Positions 22,036 through 35,302 are shown, numbered from the stretch's first letter. The stretch: 64,000 nucleotides of DNA from Craterostigma plantagineum (GCA_027422505.1 JAPQWV010000364.1:372001-436000), one strand, 5' to 3'. A program made the numbers and translations. Notes: generated from the letters alone by a model not told the origin.

Positions 22036-23637
22036 ATCCCCCACATGAATGACATTAATGCACATTGACTCTGGCAAGAAAGCCCCGACGACCCATCATT
22101 GCATCGAGATAGGTAGCTTGTGGCTTTGAACCTTTCCTAGTGAAATGCTATCGGATTTACTCGCTGCTCAGTGAACGTGATGTCTTAAACTGTCGGTTTT
22201 TTGTTTAAACTAAGACAACAACATACACACAATGATGAATCTGATTTCTTTCGATTCTCACGTTGTGTCCGTTTCGGCCTTGTACCATATCTCGGATTCA
22301 TAAGTGTTTCCAATGAAGCGGCCCCACTTCTCACTTATATCGGTCAATGACTATTAGGACTTTAATTCAGGAGTAGCCCGAAATACTCCACCGATTTGGT
22401 ATAGTAATCATTAAAGACATAAAAATGCTTAACCTTTACAACACTTCATCGGAAATTACTTGGACGGCTTACGAGAATGAGCTTTTTAGAAATTTTCCAA
22501 GTAAAACTATTGAACCGGTCTCAGCTTAGTTGTCTCATTGAACCAAGTTCGTGGGATCTCCACTCATCAAGGTTGAGCTACCACCGAGCCCCTTCTTGGG
22601 TGTGTGGGTTTTTAGCTCCATTCCCCTTACTGTGTTTATATAACTAATTTCTTATGATACCTTTCGTCAAAGAATCCACACCTCTTACGTCACACAGTCA
22701 CTAGAGATTTATTCCGCTAGAGATTAGCTTTCTTACGATTTTATGTCTCCAACGAATGTATCGAGAGTTACCGTTATACATGCAACTTTGTGCCCGTCGA
22801 ATAGCTATTTTGCTATCGCAATTTATTTGGTTTAGAGGCACATATAATATCCTCTAAGAAATTCATATGCCATTCGGCTTCCTCACCGAATTTATTCAAT
22901 GTTTATAAACTCCAATTCCACCGCGAATCGAGTTTGTTTAGAGGATCCAAAACACTACTACCACCACTCGTGGGTCTGGTGTCATTTTCGTCAGATATCC
23001 AAAATCATATCGCAGTATCGCCCAAGAACTGCCGGATATCTCGAATATAATGTGTTGATCAGTAGTGAGCCTTAAATAAGCACTCTCTTTAGTGCTACTA
23101 CTACATGGGTTGCTCGTGAACCTGCTAGGGTTTAGGTACGTCGACTTTTATTAAGCACCCCCACATTTTGAGATAACGTAGGATGATTTCCTACATTTTC
23201 ATAACCGGTAGGGTTTTCAACCCTTTTTTCGTCTTGTCTTTTTTTCCTTTCTCTCTGGCAATATATTAAAATATGATATGCCAGGCGAATCGCTCCACCA
23301 CACGTTCTGGGGTAGCATTTAACTAAACAACATCGCCTCATCATCTCTGTTTAAGAGATATAATTTCTTTGATTTAGTAACCCGTTCAATTTGGGTAAAT
23401 ATGGCTCATCTTTGTGCGTCAGCCATAGCTTTGTGCACAGAATCACTGATTCATTGGCCACATTTCAGCCACGATAGTCGAGCTCTCTAAAATGTGGCTT
23501 GTAGGCAGCGTGCTCGGCTCTTAACGCTCAAGCAAGGTTGTTGAAAAACAACCATTAATACTATATTTGGAAGCGCGATGCAGTGCCCATCGGAGCTACT
23601 GTCCTGTGGCGTTTACAACCATACACGCGCCTGATGG

Positions 23638-24729
23638 TAGGGGGGAGCATTTAACCCGTCGGACCGCCCCACCCAATCGACCCAACCCAACCCAGACCGC
23701 AAGTGTTGGGTTAACGATTTGATGGGTTGGGTTTTAAAAAGTAAAACTGCATATTTTGCAATCGGTTTGGTTTTGTATTTTTTAAACCGCATAAAATCCC
23801 ACTTAACCGCATTTAAAAATATACTAAAATTTTACTATATGTTATTCAATATTTCATAAAATAATACATATAACTCATAATAGTAGCTAGGCCAAAAAAT
23901 ATTAATTACTACTAATACAAGAACATCGACTCATCATAACACGTTGTGTAAAGCTAAGCTCTAAATGAATTTTTCATAAAAAATAGATATTATGTAATGA
24001 AATTTTTTTATATGTTTATCCAAACTCTCCTCATTTATTCGGACTTGGAATCAACGATTATACACTTGAAGTTTATAGAAGCCGAGCTTTTGAAATAAAT
24101 AATTTTCTTCTTCGAAAGGGGAATTGAATACAAGGACATGGCCTAATCATAATATATTGCGTAAAATGAAGTTCTAAATGATGATTATTTTAGAAGAAAT
24201 CAAATATTATGTAGTGAAAAATTACGTGTCTTTCCAATGCGACCCTCCTTTATTCGGACTTGAGATCAAGAACTATAACATTTGATGTTCATAGAAGGCA
24301 ATTAAAATTTTAAAATAAAAAAACTATTTCTTGTAAGGAAAATTTTTAAATCAAAATGAGGCACTGCTTTAGTTGCTTTACCAAAAGCCGACTGTGAACA
24401 AGGAATATGAGCTTCTAATCAAGCTTCTTATCGGACTTTTATTAACTGTTACTATTATTTATTACTATGATAATAACATTTCTGTATATAAACTTTTATA
24501 TTTGTAGATAGGTTAATGATACCTTTTTGCTCTATCTATACTTTAGAATATTACCTTAATTTTCGTTATGATAAAAATAAATATTGAAACCGCAAAAACC
24601 GCCCCAACCCAACCTATCGGGTTAAGATTTTTATGATCGGGTTTGGGGTATATTTTAGAAAACCGCAATATACTGGGTCGGGTTAAATTTTCGATAAAAA
24701 CCGCCCAAACCGCACCGCGCTCACCCCTA
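23638..24729. mobile_element. Non-autonomous hAT element inside the outer LTR element
   Basis: 1092 bp bounded by a perfect 8-bp target duplication CCTGATGG (23630-23637 and 24730-24737). The termini are inverted: TAGGGGGGAGC on the left, GCTCACCCCTA on the right. Subterminal repeats of AACCCAACCC / GGGTTGGG and AAACCGC type at both ends are usual for plant hAT elements. The AT-rich middle has no transposase frame. Confidence 0.85.
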
Positions 24730-24839
24730 CCTGATGGTGCTGATTTGCAAAGCCCAACGCTCAGCAAAAGACATAGTCTTGGCACATATGCTTGAATGCA
24801 AAAACGTCAAGACCCATAATTTCGATCGTTTCATTTGTC

Positions 24840-25700
24840 CCATTTTTTTTTCAAAGGCCGCACGCCCCCATATTGCCCGACGATCTGTGCTTAGTGCAAA
24901 ATTGCACGGCACTTGAGGAGCTGCTCTGTGCATAGGAACAAACTCGATAGCTATACCAACGACGCTCAGCCCCCACAACGAACTCCAGCACAGCCGCGGA
25001 CTCGACCTTTACAGTCCCTCAGCCCCTCAACGCTCCACGGGGTGGCTCTGTGCACAACCACTGCAATAACTATGCAGCCATCGCAGCGCTTGATAGCGCT
25101 TCCAGTGCAGCCCCACTGTCGCTGTAGCAACGCGCGTTGGCAGCCCTGCAATGGTAATCAGAGCCATGCATCATTAGCTGCTCGCGATGCTGCTCCCGCT
25201 GTACCAGTCACGCAGCCACCATGTCGTCTGGCGTGCGTTCTCCGTGCACAGCTGCGACAAACGCCCAACCCCACAGCTCTCGCCGACGCCTGACGATGCT
25301 GTCCATGAATCGCCACGAAGCCTCGACATTAGCAGCTACCTTCACTGTGTTGCAACCCGACAGCGCTCCTGGTGCAGAAGAAGCAAGGCAGCCCCCACAG
25401 CGCTCAACTGCTGCGTAGGTAATAGCCGAGCAGTCACACGCTATGTCGTCATGTCGACACCATTGGACGTTTGGTGTGTAGAGCATCATTTCTAGTCCGT
25501 CGTGTCTGTCTCGGCGCGGTCTCTGGAAGGTTATCCGTTCGCAACGCCGACCACTTCTGCAGATTCAACATCAGTCCTTAGGCGCCGTAGCAGCGGCCAC
25601 AGCGCCCGACAACGTTCGATGGTGCGCACGCACCCACAAAGCGACGTGTTCATCGCTGCCGTCCCATGTTTCAGAAATTTGCCTTGCGCCTCCTGACTTA
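24840..25700. other. GC-rich block within the outer element
   Basis: About 850 bp of CAGC/GCAGC-rich sequence, unlike the AT-rich surroundings. Several short frames are open on both strands, but none shows a known domain or a start with context. On the minus strand, from about 25740, it follows a segment (AATTGCTGAAGTAAATTCTT) that reads like the leader before a gag gene. It may therefore be decayed gag or a captured fragment. I cannot decide which. Confidence 0.35.
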
Positions 25701-25765
25701 TCTGATCCTTGTAAGAATTTACTTCAGCAATTCTTGTTGCCCATTGTGTTAAAATTTATACAGCT

Positions 25766-26564
25766 TGAAGGGGGTCCCGTACAAAATGGATGTAAAAACA
25801 CTAAGTTGTAAACTGATGTTGGACGTGATGTTGGACTAACACTCACACTCACTTAGAAACGCACAGCGGAAATGATAATAACTTAGTGATAAAAACGAAA
25901 CGAACACGAGAGATGATTTTATGCAGCAAGTCAAATAACTTGCTGCGTACCTCAAGAGGCAAAAATCCACTATAAAGATGGATTACAAACTATCAAAAAG
26001 GATAGTCAAAAACTACGTCTAGCACAACCTACGAACCGAAATGATTCAGCAAACTAAAAGATCTCTCAACCTTTTAAACGCTAGACTTCAAAAGAAAAAC
26101 TCTCTTAAGAATAAACTCGCTCAATGGCTCTGTTTTCGCTCGTTGTAAGTTCCGTACTTCAAACGGTTAAGTGCTTCGCCTTATATATGTCTTCGACTTC
26201 TAAAGCACTTCACCAACGACTTGGTAACTTCCCTCAACGTCCACTAAGTGATTTTTGACAGTTAGTGACCGTTGGGAGTCGACTTGGTCAGCTCCAAAAG
26301 CTCGGTCTTCACTTGAGCTCCAAGTCGCCTATTTTTAGTAAGCTCCTTTCCTATTTTTGCTCTAGCTCATCTACACTCTTTCCATACGGTTTGATCCATT
26401 CCAGCTCTTATTCATAACCTGCACAATACTAGAAAAATACCACGTCATTAATAAAATAGGTTTGGGCAGGAAAGATAAAACTGAGAAAGGGAACATTCTC
26501 GGCCAACAAATGTTGACTCGAATGTTATCCCAACATTGCCAATGCTGAATGCTCAACATTAACA
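25766..26564 (-). repeat. 3' LTR of the Sirevirus-like element
   Basis: 799 bp. It differs from the 5' LTR by about ten substitutions that I could count, plus small indels (including an 11-bp CCACTAACGT-type duplication present only in the 5' LTR near 35783). The insertion is therefore fairly young. Contains dispersed ATGTTG/CAACAT modules near both ends. Confidence 0.92.
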
Positions 26565-26582
26565 ATCTCCCCCTTTTATCTT
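26565..26582 (-). promoter_or_regulatory. Polypurine tract for plus-strand priming
   Basis: The minus strand reads AGATAAAAGGGGGAGAT immediately before the LTR start TGTTAATG. Confidence 0.85.
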
Positions 26583-26976
26583 TCTTCCCAAAACCAAAGC
26601 AGAAGCTACTCATTGCGAAACTCCCCCTGAAGGCCAGATCTACTCAACCACAAAAACATTCACAAAATGGTTAGAGTTAGACTAAACAGAATAGCAAAAA
26701 CTATTCAAAGTACTAAACAAAATAGTACACGCCTTAGAGGTCCTGAAAAGAAACATCTGCAAAAAATAAAAGACATGGTCCAAAATAAAAACAGGCGCAC
26801 ACAAATAAGAGGCAAAGCAGGCATGCAAACAAAAGTACAAAGCGCATGCGCAAAAGATCGAAGTCTAAATGTTTAGACTGTCGATCGAGTCCTCTGCTTC
26901 TTCACCACCTGCTCTCTCCACTTCTTGATATTCAGCCCAGACTTGTTCTTCCTCACGAGCTTGTTCTCCCCCTATC

Positions 26977-29015
26977 TCAGCACTTTGCCTTCTGTCGTCT
27001 TTGCACCGCTCGGCCAACTTGATCTTCAGCTCTTGGCTCTGCTCTCACTGCTTCTGCCCTATCTCCCCCTTTTTGGGAAGAAATGAACCTTCTCAGGGCA
27101 TCTCTTCGAGCTACCAAGGCTGCAATAGACTCGTCAAGCACTCTAACTGCTTGTTCTGCCAAAGATGTTGACCCAACATCGTGACCAACATCTTGTTCAA
27201 GCTGTTCAGGAGTGCGCCAGGGTAGGTCCACAAAATCGATCTGAGCCTGCCAAGTGGTTAGGCTGAAAAGTGTAGGGACTCCTTAGAGTGGTCACCGTAT
27301 CTCTCCGGATTGGCTGAAATTCGCCTTGTAAAAGAACTCCATAGATAATCGAGGGATAAGGAAGAATTCCCTTTCCCACTTTTTCAGCTTGATTCGACAT
27401 GTGATCAAGGATCAACTTTCCCCAATTCATTGGCAGATTTTGTCCAAGTGCGTATAGCAAGTGAGCCATGCCTTCAGTCACCCTAACCTCATTTGATGTA
27501 GGCAACCAACTACACACACCAATCTTAAATAGCACTGAATACAAGGACGTAAGAGAACTACCCGCACAATTTCCCTCCCATTTAGTAACTCTACCCCCAG
27601 TAATGAACGTCACCACATCATCATTATCATACTCGTACCCTATATCAACATCATGGGTACGAAGAAACCTATTAATCGCGCTAGCAGACATGTCATACAA
27701 CCTCCCCCTCAAAAACACTTTCCCATACTTCCTAGACTTAACATCAGCAACATTACAAAAGATATTCGCATATACCTCGCGGACGACACTGTCATAGTAT
27801 GTCCCTAAGCCAGTCACCATGTATCCGAGATTGCGAGACTCCAGAAATGGCATCACGCCGTACTTTCTGAAGCTCGGTACGTCCACAACCCTCTCAACCC
27901 TTAAAAGTCTCTGACTCAGGGAATCCCACAGCTCCTCGTTGGCTGGGCGATAAAACTTGCGGTTGGGTAGTGGACTCTCCCAGTCTGAATCCTCAAATGT
28001 TGAGTCAACATCTGGCTCAACATCTTCATTCTCGCTAGGGACTGGGGAATCAGCATGGCGATTCGAGTCTGACTGAGGTGGTTCTTCAGTCCTCACTCTC
28101 TTTGAGGGCCTGTCTGCACTATCCATAGGTCTCTTCCCAGCACGCTTCTCCATTCGACTCCTTAAAGACTCCAAGGTTTCAACTAGATCCGGATCATCCT
28201 CTTCTTCATTCACAGACCCGCCTGAGGCCGTGAGAGACTCCGAAACAGTGGATGGTGCCTCTCCCCTGGAATGATGAAATCCTTGTCTGAGCTCTCCGAG
28301 CGAGGCTGTCATAGGTTGTGGAGTTGACAATCGTATCAATTGAGTCGCTAGAAAGGGCGATGGGATCATCTTTGTTTGAGGTGGGGTTCAGGGCACGCCT
28401 AATACGGCCACTTTGTCGCTTCTTAGGTGCAGGGGCTTGATTCTTAGGTTGCGATTTGCTTTTCTTCTTCTTGGAGGACTTCGGCCGCTTCTTTGTGGTT
28501 TCCGGCTGAGATTCCGGCGGCATGCTGGGGGCTTCTGTGGCCGGAAAAGCTTCTGACGATGGTGGGTTTGTTGAAACAGGGGTTTCCTCCGTCTCTGGGT
28601 TCGGCGCTACGGGCTCCTCACTTCCAATTGGGGCTGCAGATTCTGGAATTACACCAGATGAGCTCGGCGGCGCGTCATCTTTGCGGTTTCTTCGCTGTTT
28701 TTGGAGCGATTGGAGACGGGTTCTCAGTGGCACATCGTCATCATCGTCTTGCCAGGGCATCGTCGCTGCGGGTTCTTGGCTAGGGTTCACCGTAGGAGGG
28801 GCTGTCGGCGCGGGCTGTGGTGCTTCTGTGGTTTGCGGTGGCGGAGCTTGTCCTTCGGCAGCCTGAGGCGGTGGTCGGACTGGACGGAGTGGCTGGAAGG
28901 GACCGGTGTAGATGACGATTTCCAGAGGACCTGGAATCACTTGTAAAGGCACTGGAAAATCAGTGTTAGTATCAAATGTTGCATCAACATTTGGTTGAGG
29001 AGGGGAATTCGACAT
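26977..29015 (-). pseudogene. Third gene of the Sirevirus-like element (plant transposon-protein domain)
   Basis: Lies after RNase H and before the 3' LTR, where Sireviruses carry an extra or env-like gene. The start is ATG 29015. The first 290 codons are Pro/Ser/Lys-rich with a basic KKRPKSSKKKKSKSQPK stretch. A frameshift near 28260 moves the frame to 28260-27240, which holds a globular region including RKFYRPANEELWDSL, RGRLYDMSASAINRFL and WLPTSNEVRVTEGMAHLLYA. This resembles the domain described as a putative plant transposon protein. Another shift near 27235 leads to a Glu/Arg-rich end at 26977. I see no signal peptide or membrane span, so an envelope role is not supported by sequence. 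Confidence 0.65.
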
Positions 29016-29829
29016 AGTATGAACTGAGAATCGTGAATCACGGTCGAAAATCTGAGGAAAAATGAAAACCCTACTGAACACACAAGAATGCTAGATGATT
29101 CAAAGAGAGAGAGAGTTCGACTTGAGCAAGTTGTATGAGTAAATAGTGCAAACTGATCAATCAAATCACGTCTTATAACAAGCTTCAACGGTTACACATC
29201 ACATACTTAACTAAGTAAAAATAGCAAGTAGTGGAGTAAATGGGACACTAAAAGTAACCGTTGGGCACATAAAAGATTTTAGGCATATTAATTTGTTAAA
29301 TTCGAAGTTAAGTTCAAGAAATTGCCTAAAAACAAACGTGAAGCTAAATATAGTAAATGGACTCGTTAATCATGCGAGCACCTAGGAGCTAACTGAAGAC
29401 TAAGTCATGCGAATAAATAGCAGCAGTTCATACCACGATTCAACCAAAAAGACAACTAAGTCAAAAGTCAAGGTAGAATCAAGAAATAATAACCGTTTGA
29501 GCGACGTTGATGACCACTTGAGACAAATGTAACAAGCTGTTCTTCGAGTTTTTCTAATGCAATTCTGAGATATCTCTAAAATAGACACGAAAGACTAACA
29601 AATGCAGTACACAAGACAGACACCAATAAAGACGAAAGCACAAAATGTAGCAATATCAAACCTGACAGTCACACATGTTGCCCTAACATTTGACTCAACA
29701 TTCTAATTCCGTAATCCTAGACTTATCTGCTTAATCCTTCTCAAAACCAGTTCCCTTTATTTCTACCCTTCACCTCACATATCCAACCGAATTTATGCAC
29801 TGCCCTTATACCGTCAGCCTCAAGGTTCG

Positions 29830-30020
29830 GCTTTTTGTCGCATAGTATACATCGTCACAGCGATTGTCGTGTACATAAGGAATCTTATTACCAAATACCT
29901 ATATCTAGCCGAGAGTTTACGAGCATGCTTATACACAATAAGGATTGGTTTTTAGTCGCAAAGAGTACATCGTCACAGCGAATGCCGTGTACCAAGAGAC
30001 GTATTACCAAGAGCCTATAA
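29830..30020. repeat. 72-bp direct repeat in the spacer between RNase H and third gene
   Basis: Copies at about 29832-29905 and 29949-30020 share TACATCGTCACAGCGA.TG.CGTGTAC and end TTACCAA.A.CCTATA. Repeats in this spacer are known from Sireviruses in general; the function is unknown. Confidence 0.7.
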
Positions 30021-30164
30021 AAGAGGGATCGGGTTCATTTAGGGACCAGTCAAGAAGAATCAAGTCATTTAACAGGAAAACAGAACAGAATATCAAACCA
30101 AACATTAAAGCTGCAACTATCAAATTTGACATATGCTATGTTGATCCATATGTTGGACCAACAT

Positions 30165-31046
30165 TTACACTAACATGTGCAAACCAATGGATTTCTTCAG
30201 GTCCGAGAACCTTTCAGAATCCAATGCTTTCGTAAAAACGTCTGCTAATTGATTCTTAGTGTCTATATGCTCAATGCGGACTAACTCTTTTTCAACCACA
30301 TCTCTCAGAAAATGATGCCTAATATCTATATGCTTTGTACGAGAATGTTGAATGGGATTCCTTGAGATGTTAATAGCACTAAGGTTATCACAATACATAA
30401 GAACAGATTCGCACTCTAACCCATAGTCACATAACATACTATTCAACCACAATAATTGCGTGCAACAACTGCCCGCCGCAACATATTCAGACTCAGCAGT
30501 AGATAAAGACACACAATACTGTTTCTTGCTATACCATGCAACTAAGTTATTACCTAGGAAGAAACAGCCGCCGCTTGTACTCTTACGATCATCCTCGTTG
30601 CCTGCCCAATCAGCATCGCTATAGCCTACAAGACTCAAGTTAGTATCTTTGGAGAACCATAATCCTAGACTACACGATCCACTCACATAACGAAGAATTC
30701 TCTTAACAGCATTAAGATGAGTAACTTTAGGTTCAGACTGATATCTAGCACATACGCAAACACTATACATTATGTCAGGTCTAATCGCAGATAAGTACAA
30801 TAAACTACCTATCATAGATCGGTACAATGTTGGGTCAACATTCTGCCCAACATCGTCCTTACATACCTTTTGGGTAGAACCCATGGGCGTTTTCATTACC
30901 TTTGCAGTGTCCAGCCCAAACTTCTTGACATTGTTTTTTGTGTACTTCTCTTGGGACATAAAGATCCCATCGTTACTTTCCTTAATCTGCAAACCTAGAA
31001 AATATGTTAGTTCGCCTATCGTCGACATCTCAAACGTAGTGTTCAT
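30165..31046 (-). pseudogene. RNase H and connection domain of the copia polyprotein
   Basis: An open stretch of 293 codons. It contains the copia connection motif LTYFLGLQI, LYLSAIRPDIMYSV, and the RNase H core YSDADWAGNEDDRKSTSG (first catalytic Asp), SLSTAESEYVA (Glu) and CDNLSAI (Asp), ending ADVFTKAL. It is the best preserved part of pol. It cannot be expressed as a normal polyprotein because the RT region upstream is frameshifted. Confidence 0.9.
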
Positions 31047-31063
31047 TGCCTACACAAACTGAT

Positions 31064-31736
31064 CTAATAAAACTTGTGAGCTCGAGCCAAAGACAATGTC
31101 ATCAACATATACTTGAGCATCAAAATATCGGATCCGACCCTTTTGACAAAAAGAGTACGATCCGCCTCACCTCGAGTGAAATCGAACTCAAGTAAAAATG
31201 TTGCTAACCTCGCATACCACGCTCGGGGCGCTTGCTTCAACCCGTACAACGCTTTCTGCAGCTTAAAAACATGGTTAGGATAATGGGGATGACATAAATT
31301 TCCTTGTCAATATACCCATTCAAGAAAGCACCCTTAACATCCATTTGATGTAAAGTGATGTAAGCCAATATGCAATAGCTAACAAAAGTCTAATCGATTC
31401 TAACCTAGCAACGGGAGCAAACGTCTCATCAAAGTCTATCCCTTCTACTTGCGTATAACCCTGAGCTATTAAACGAGCCTTGTTTCTAACAACCCTACCA
31501 AGTTCATCAGATTTATTCTTAAATATCCACTTAGTGCCTATGACATTAGTATCTTTTGGCCGTGGAACTAATGTCCAAACTTGGTTCTTTTCAAACTGCA
31601 AGAGCTCCTCTTGCATCGCATTTATCCAACAATTATCCTTGAGAGCTTCAAGGACATTCTTGAGTTCTATCTCAGAAACAAAGCAGTTAAAGCGTACCTC
31701 AGCGTATAGCGAGTTCATACATGCATTTCTTACCAT
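31064..31736 (-). pseudogene. Reverse transcriptase region, frameshifted
   Basis: Recognisable by [27 protein letters not shown] and by MYGLKQAPRAWY. The catalytic Tyr-Val-Asp-Asp codons are at 31109-31098 but in a different frame from the residues just before. At least two frameshifts (near 31330 and 31120) break the domain. Confidence 0.88.
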
Positions 31737-31967
31737 AGACCTATAGTCTTTGCGTGGCTTGTTTCTGGTCTTCCTTCCTTCATTTACGTCTCCAATAATG
31801 AGTTCAGTTGGGTGATCTTTTTGAATCTTCGCAGGGGGATCTCGTCGTACTTCGCTGGGTCCTACATCATCGTTCTGTTCAGGCGTAGATGTTGAGTCAG
31901 ATGTTGGCTCAACATTGTCATCCTCCGTCTCCTCTGTTTCATTGACAGCTTGTATATATCTGTAATA

Positions 31968-32752
31968 TCAACTTGAGGAGACACTTTGCAAAGATCTAGT
32001 ATCATCAAATACAATATTCATTGACTCCTGAACAGATTTCATGCGCAAATTATATACACGGTAAGCACGACTATTAGACGAATATCCTAGGAAAATGCAT
32101 TTATCACTTTTCGAATTGAACTTGGTCAAATACTCACGATCATTTAGCATGTAACAAAAACATCCAAAGACATGAAAATATTTCACCGTAGGCTTTTTTC
32201 CATTCAACAGTTCATATGAGGTCTTTTTAGTACCATGCCTAAAGAAAACACGATTCGATATGTGACAAGCAGTATGCAACGCTTCAGCCCAAAAACGCTT
32301 AGAAACATTCTTAGAAAGTAACATAACACGAGCCATCTCTTGTAAAGTCATATTCTTCCTTTCGGCCACCCCATTTTGTTGGGCGTCTTAGGAGATGAAT
32401 ACTCATGCACAATACCCTTCTTGTCACAAAATTCATCAAAGTACTGATTTTCAAATTCTGTACCATGATCAGACCTTATACGAAAGATAGACGCACTGAA
32501 ATTGTTCCTAATCATCGCACAAAACTTCTTAAAGAAATCGAAAGATTCTTATTTTTCCCTAAGAAAGAAAATCCATGCATATCTAGAAAAATCATCCACG
32601 AGCACATATGCGTATTTCCTACCATCTATGCTATCAACTTCCATAGGACCCATCAAATCCATTTGAATTAACTGAAAATAGTGAGCAGTTTTAAAATGTT
32701 GGGCAGCATGTTGATCAACATTATGGCTAACATGTACTTGCTTACCCTTCAA
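31968..32752 (-). pseudogene. Integrase region, frameshifted
   Basis: 32752-32549 carries the first core Asp (QMDLMGPM) and the second (VLVDDFSRYAWI). After a disrupted stretch, 32369-31968 resumes with AERKNMTLQEMARVML containing the third catalytic residue Glu, and FWAEALHTACHISNRV. The tail VFGCFCYMLNDRE..KCIFLGYS is typical for the copia integrase C-terminus. Confidence 0.88.
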
Positions 32753-32933
32753 GCACGACTCACAAACACCCTTACCAAACTCCTTAAGCTTCGAATGCCT
32801 CTGATTGCATCATGCTTGATAAGTTGCTCCAAGGTTCTGTAGTTGACGTGGCCTAGCTTGTAGTGCAATACGATTACATCATCTTCGGCCTTAGAGAGTT
32901 GATACACGTCCTTCACATTGGATTTTTCGCCAA

Positions 32934-33665
32934 CTAGGTAGCAGTTGTCGCTTGATATTTACCTGCCATCACTCGCACAGAATTGTTGTTAAAAACTTCA
33001 CAACATTCCTTATTGAACCTTACCTCAAGGTCGTCGTCACAAAGTTGGCTTATACTTATCAGATTAGCAACGAGCCCGTCAATGTGAAGCACATTGCTTA
33101 GCTTAGGAAAGTCGGGCACGTTCAATCTGCCTCGGCCGAGTATCCGTCCTTTTGCACCACCTCCAAACGTAACAGATCCACTGTTTAAGGGCTTGTAATC
33201 ACTGAGATACTCCTTGGTACCCGTCATATGTCGGGAACACCCGCTATCGAAGTACCATGAACCTGTCACGTTAGCTCGCAAAGAGGTATACACAACAAGG
33301 CATTTAGGACCAGATTTCCCGACCCAAACTTTCCTAGACGACCCTACAGCATTTTGTTTACTAGAACTTGAAGGTGAGCCAGCCGAAGTTTCTCCAGACA
33401 TTCCTTTCACCACCGATTTCTCAGTGTTGACCGGAATGTTGGACAACATTTCGGTTGACATTGATTTCTTTGCAGAAATCTCTCTCTTCAACCTCCAGCA
33501 AAACTGCTTTAGATGACCAGATTGCTTACAATGACTACAAATATATGAGCTATCTTTACTCTTAATGGGTGCATGCTTGGAACTATTCCTAGGATTTTCA
33601 GGATTACTATCATCACCCGCGGCTTGAGCTTTAACAAAGACGATCTTAGGTCGATCACTAGTCAC
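32934..33665 (-). pseudogene. Gag zinc knuckle and aspartic protease
   Basis: 243 open codons. A CCHC knuckle is visible (CSHCKQSGHLKQFC). Further on is the copia protease active site WYFDSGCSRHMTG. A loss of frame near 32940 separates it from the integrase. Confidence 0.85.
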
Positions 33666-35146
33666 GTTTTTGAGACATCACTAGCAGGCTGAGTATTATA
33701 ACCTAGACCGTGTTTATCAAAGATACCTAGAGACAAAACCTCATCAAGGGAAGATTTACCCTTGTTCAATTTTGTAAAGGTCTTGTCGGCTTCATCAACT
33801 CGCTTTTGTAGCTTGTCTATCTCCTTGTCCTTTCGAGTTAGTACGGCTTCCATCTTGTTCATACCATCTACCAGGCTTTCAATCTGCTTTTTGTTCTTCT
33901 CATTCTCCTCAGTCAATACTTTCACAGCGGCCTTGAGTTGCTCGTTTTTCACCTTCTCAATTTCATATTGAGAGGACAGTAGCTTGAAGGCTTTGATCAT
34001 CTGAACTTCATCGCTACAATCTGCATCATCAGAACTTAAAAACCATCAAAATAGTTTGAATCATCGTAATAAAAAATAATATGTTTTGCAGATGTTGAGT
34101 CAGATGTTGGCTCAACATCTGTTACCGCAGTGAAGCCAATTTGATGATCTTCTTCGTCTTCGTCATCTGAGAAGGACTGGATTATCACTGATGATTGCTG
34201 GATCACCATTTGGTTAGAATCTTCATCTTCATCGTCAGATAGTTCCACCCAAAGCGATTTTCCACGTCTACGAAGTGTGTTCGCACATTCATTGGCATAG
34301 TGTCCCCATCCTTGACATTCATAGCATCTGACTGAGTCATAGTCGACGTTCTTCTTCTTTCCATCTGGCTTCCCAACTGGCTTGCGCTTAGAGAACAGAG
34401 GAGCAGAAGATGCTTCACCTTTGACGTTCTGGCCCTTTCTGAATGTTGGGCCAACATTCTGCACAACATTCTTCTTCTTGAAGAACTTTGCAAATTTCTT
34501 CACTAGCATGGCCATATCCTCCTCATTGTTGGGGTCCACAATAGTTGGTTCCATGGATGGCTGACTAACCAGGGCAAGGCTTTTTCCACGTGAAGCCCTT
34601 TTTTGTACCTCGAGGTTGGTCTCGAAGTTCTTGAGAACATTCATCAACGTATTGAACTCCATAGTCCCAAGTTGTGAGCTTCCTCGATCGCTGATACCTT
34701 CACATTAAATTTTTCAGTTAGTGTACGAATAGCTTTGGAATTTAGTACCTTATTGGCGATCGGCTCTCCAAGGCTGGCGCACTCGCTGGCAATTGTCAAG
34801 AGCTTCCCAAAGTACGTATTTATATCTTCATCTTCCTTCATCCGTATGTTCTCAAACTGATTTAGAAGGAGGCGTAGTTTGGTTTCTCTAACACTTGCGT
34901 CGCCTTCGCAGTACCTCTGAAGTAAGTCCCACGCGTTCTTTGCCATTGTACAACTCTAGATGATCTTGAACATAAAGATGTCCACAGTTGAGAAGATGGC
35001 GTTAAGAGCCTTGTCATTGAATTCTGCCGCAGTTCGTTCTGGCACTGTCCACTCTTCACTCGGCTTGTCATAGACTTCTCCATCAGCATCCGGGGCTGTC
35101 CTCGGTGGGGTATATCCATTGAGTACTGGTTCCCACGCTCCCACAT
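33662..35146 (-). pseudogene. Gag, broken into at least three frames
   Basis: The first part (35144-34644) holds AKNAWDLLQRYCEG and a typical copia gag UBN2-like region but has an in-frame TAG at 34958-34956. A shift near 34665 leads to 34662-34036 with a zinc knuckle CYECQGWGHYANEC and an acidic tail. Another shift leads to 34000-33662, a coiled coil with heptads (ENEKNKKQIESLVDGMNKME) that ends GIFDKHGLGYNT. Coiled coil plus GLGYN is characteristic of Sirevirus gag. Confidence 0.85.
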
Positions 35147-35286
35147 CGATGGACTTGATACATTGACGAACTCACACCTTCCAATATGCGTAATATGTGC
35201 CGTCTAACACAGGGACTTTTCCGACGTTATTCGAGCTCATAATATCCATTATAGAAGATCTTTAGCGCTTAGTAGTGTCAAGCGTA

Positions 35287-35299
35287 GGCTCTGATACCA
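35287..35299 (-). promoter_or_regulatory. Primer-binding site (initiator tRNA-Met)
   Basis: The minus strand reads TGGTATCAGAGCC, three bases after the end of the 5' LTR. This is the usual copia primer site. Confidence 0.93.
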
Positions 35300-35302
35300 C
35301 TT

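Noticed and set aside
28493..28946. Plus-strand frames opposite the third gene of the copia element
   Set aside because: Shadows of the Pro-rich minus-strand coding region.
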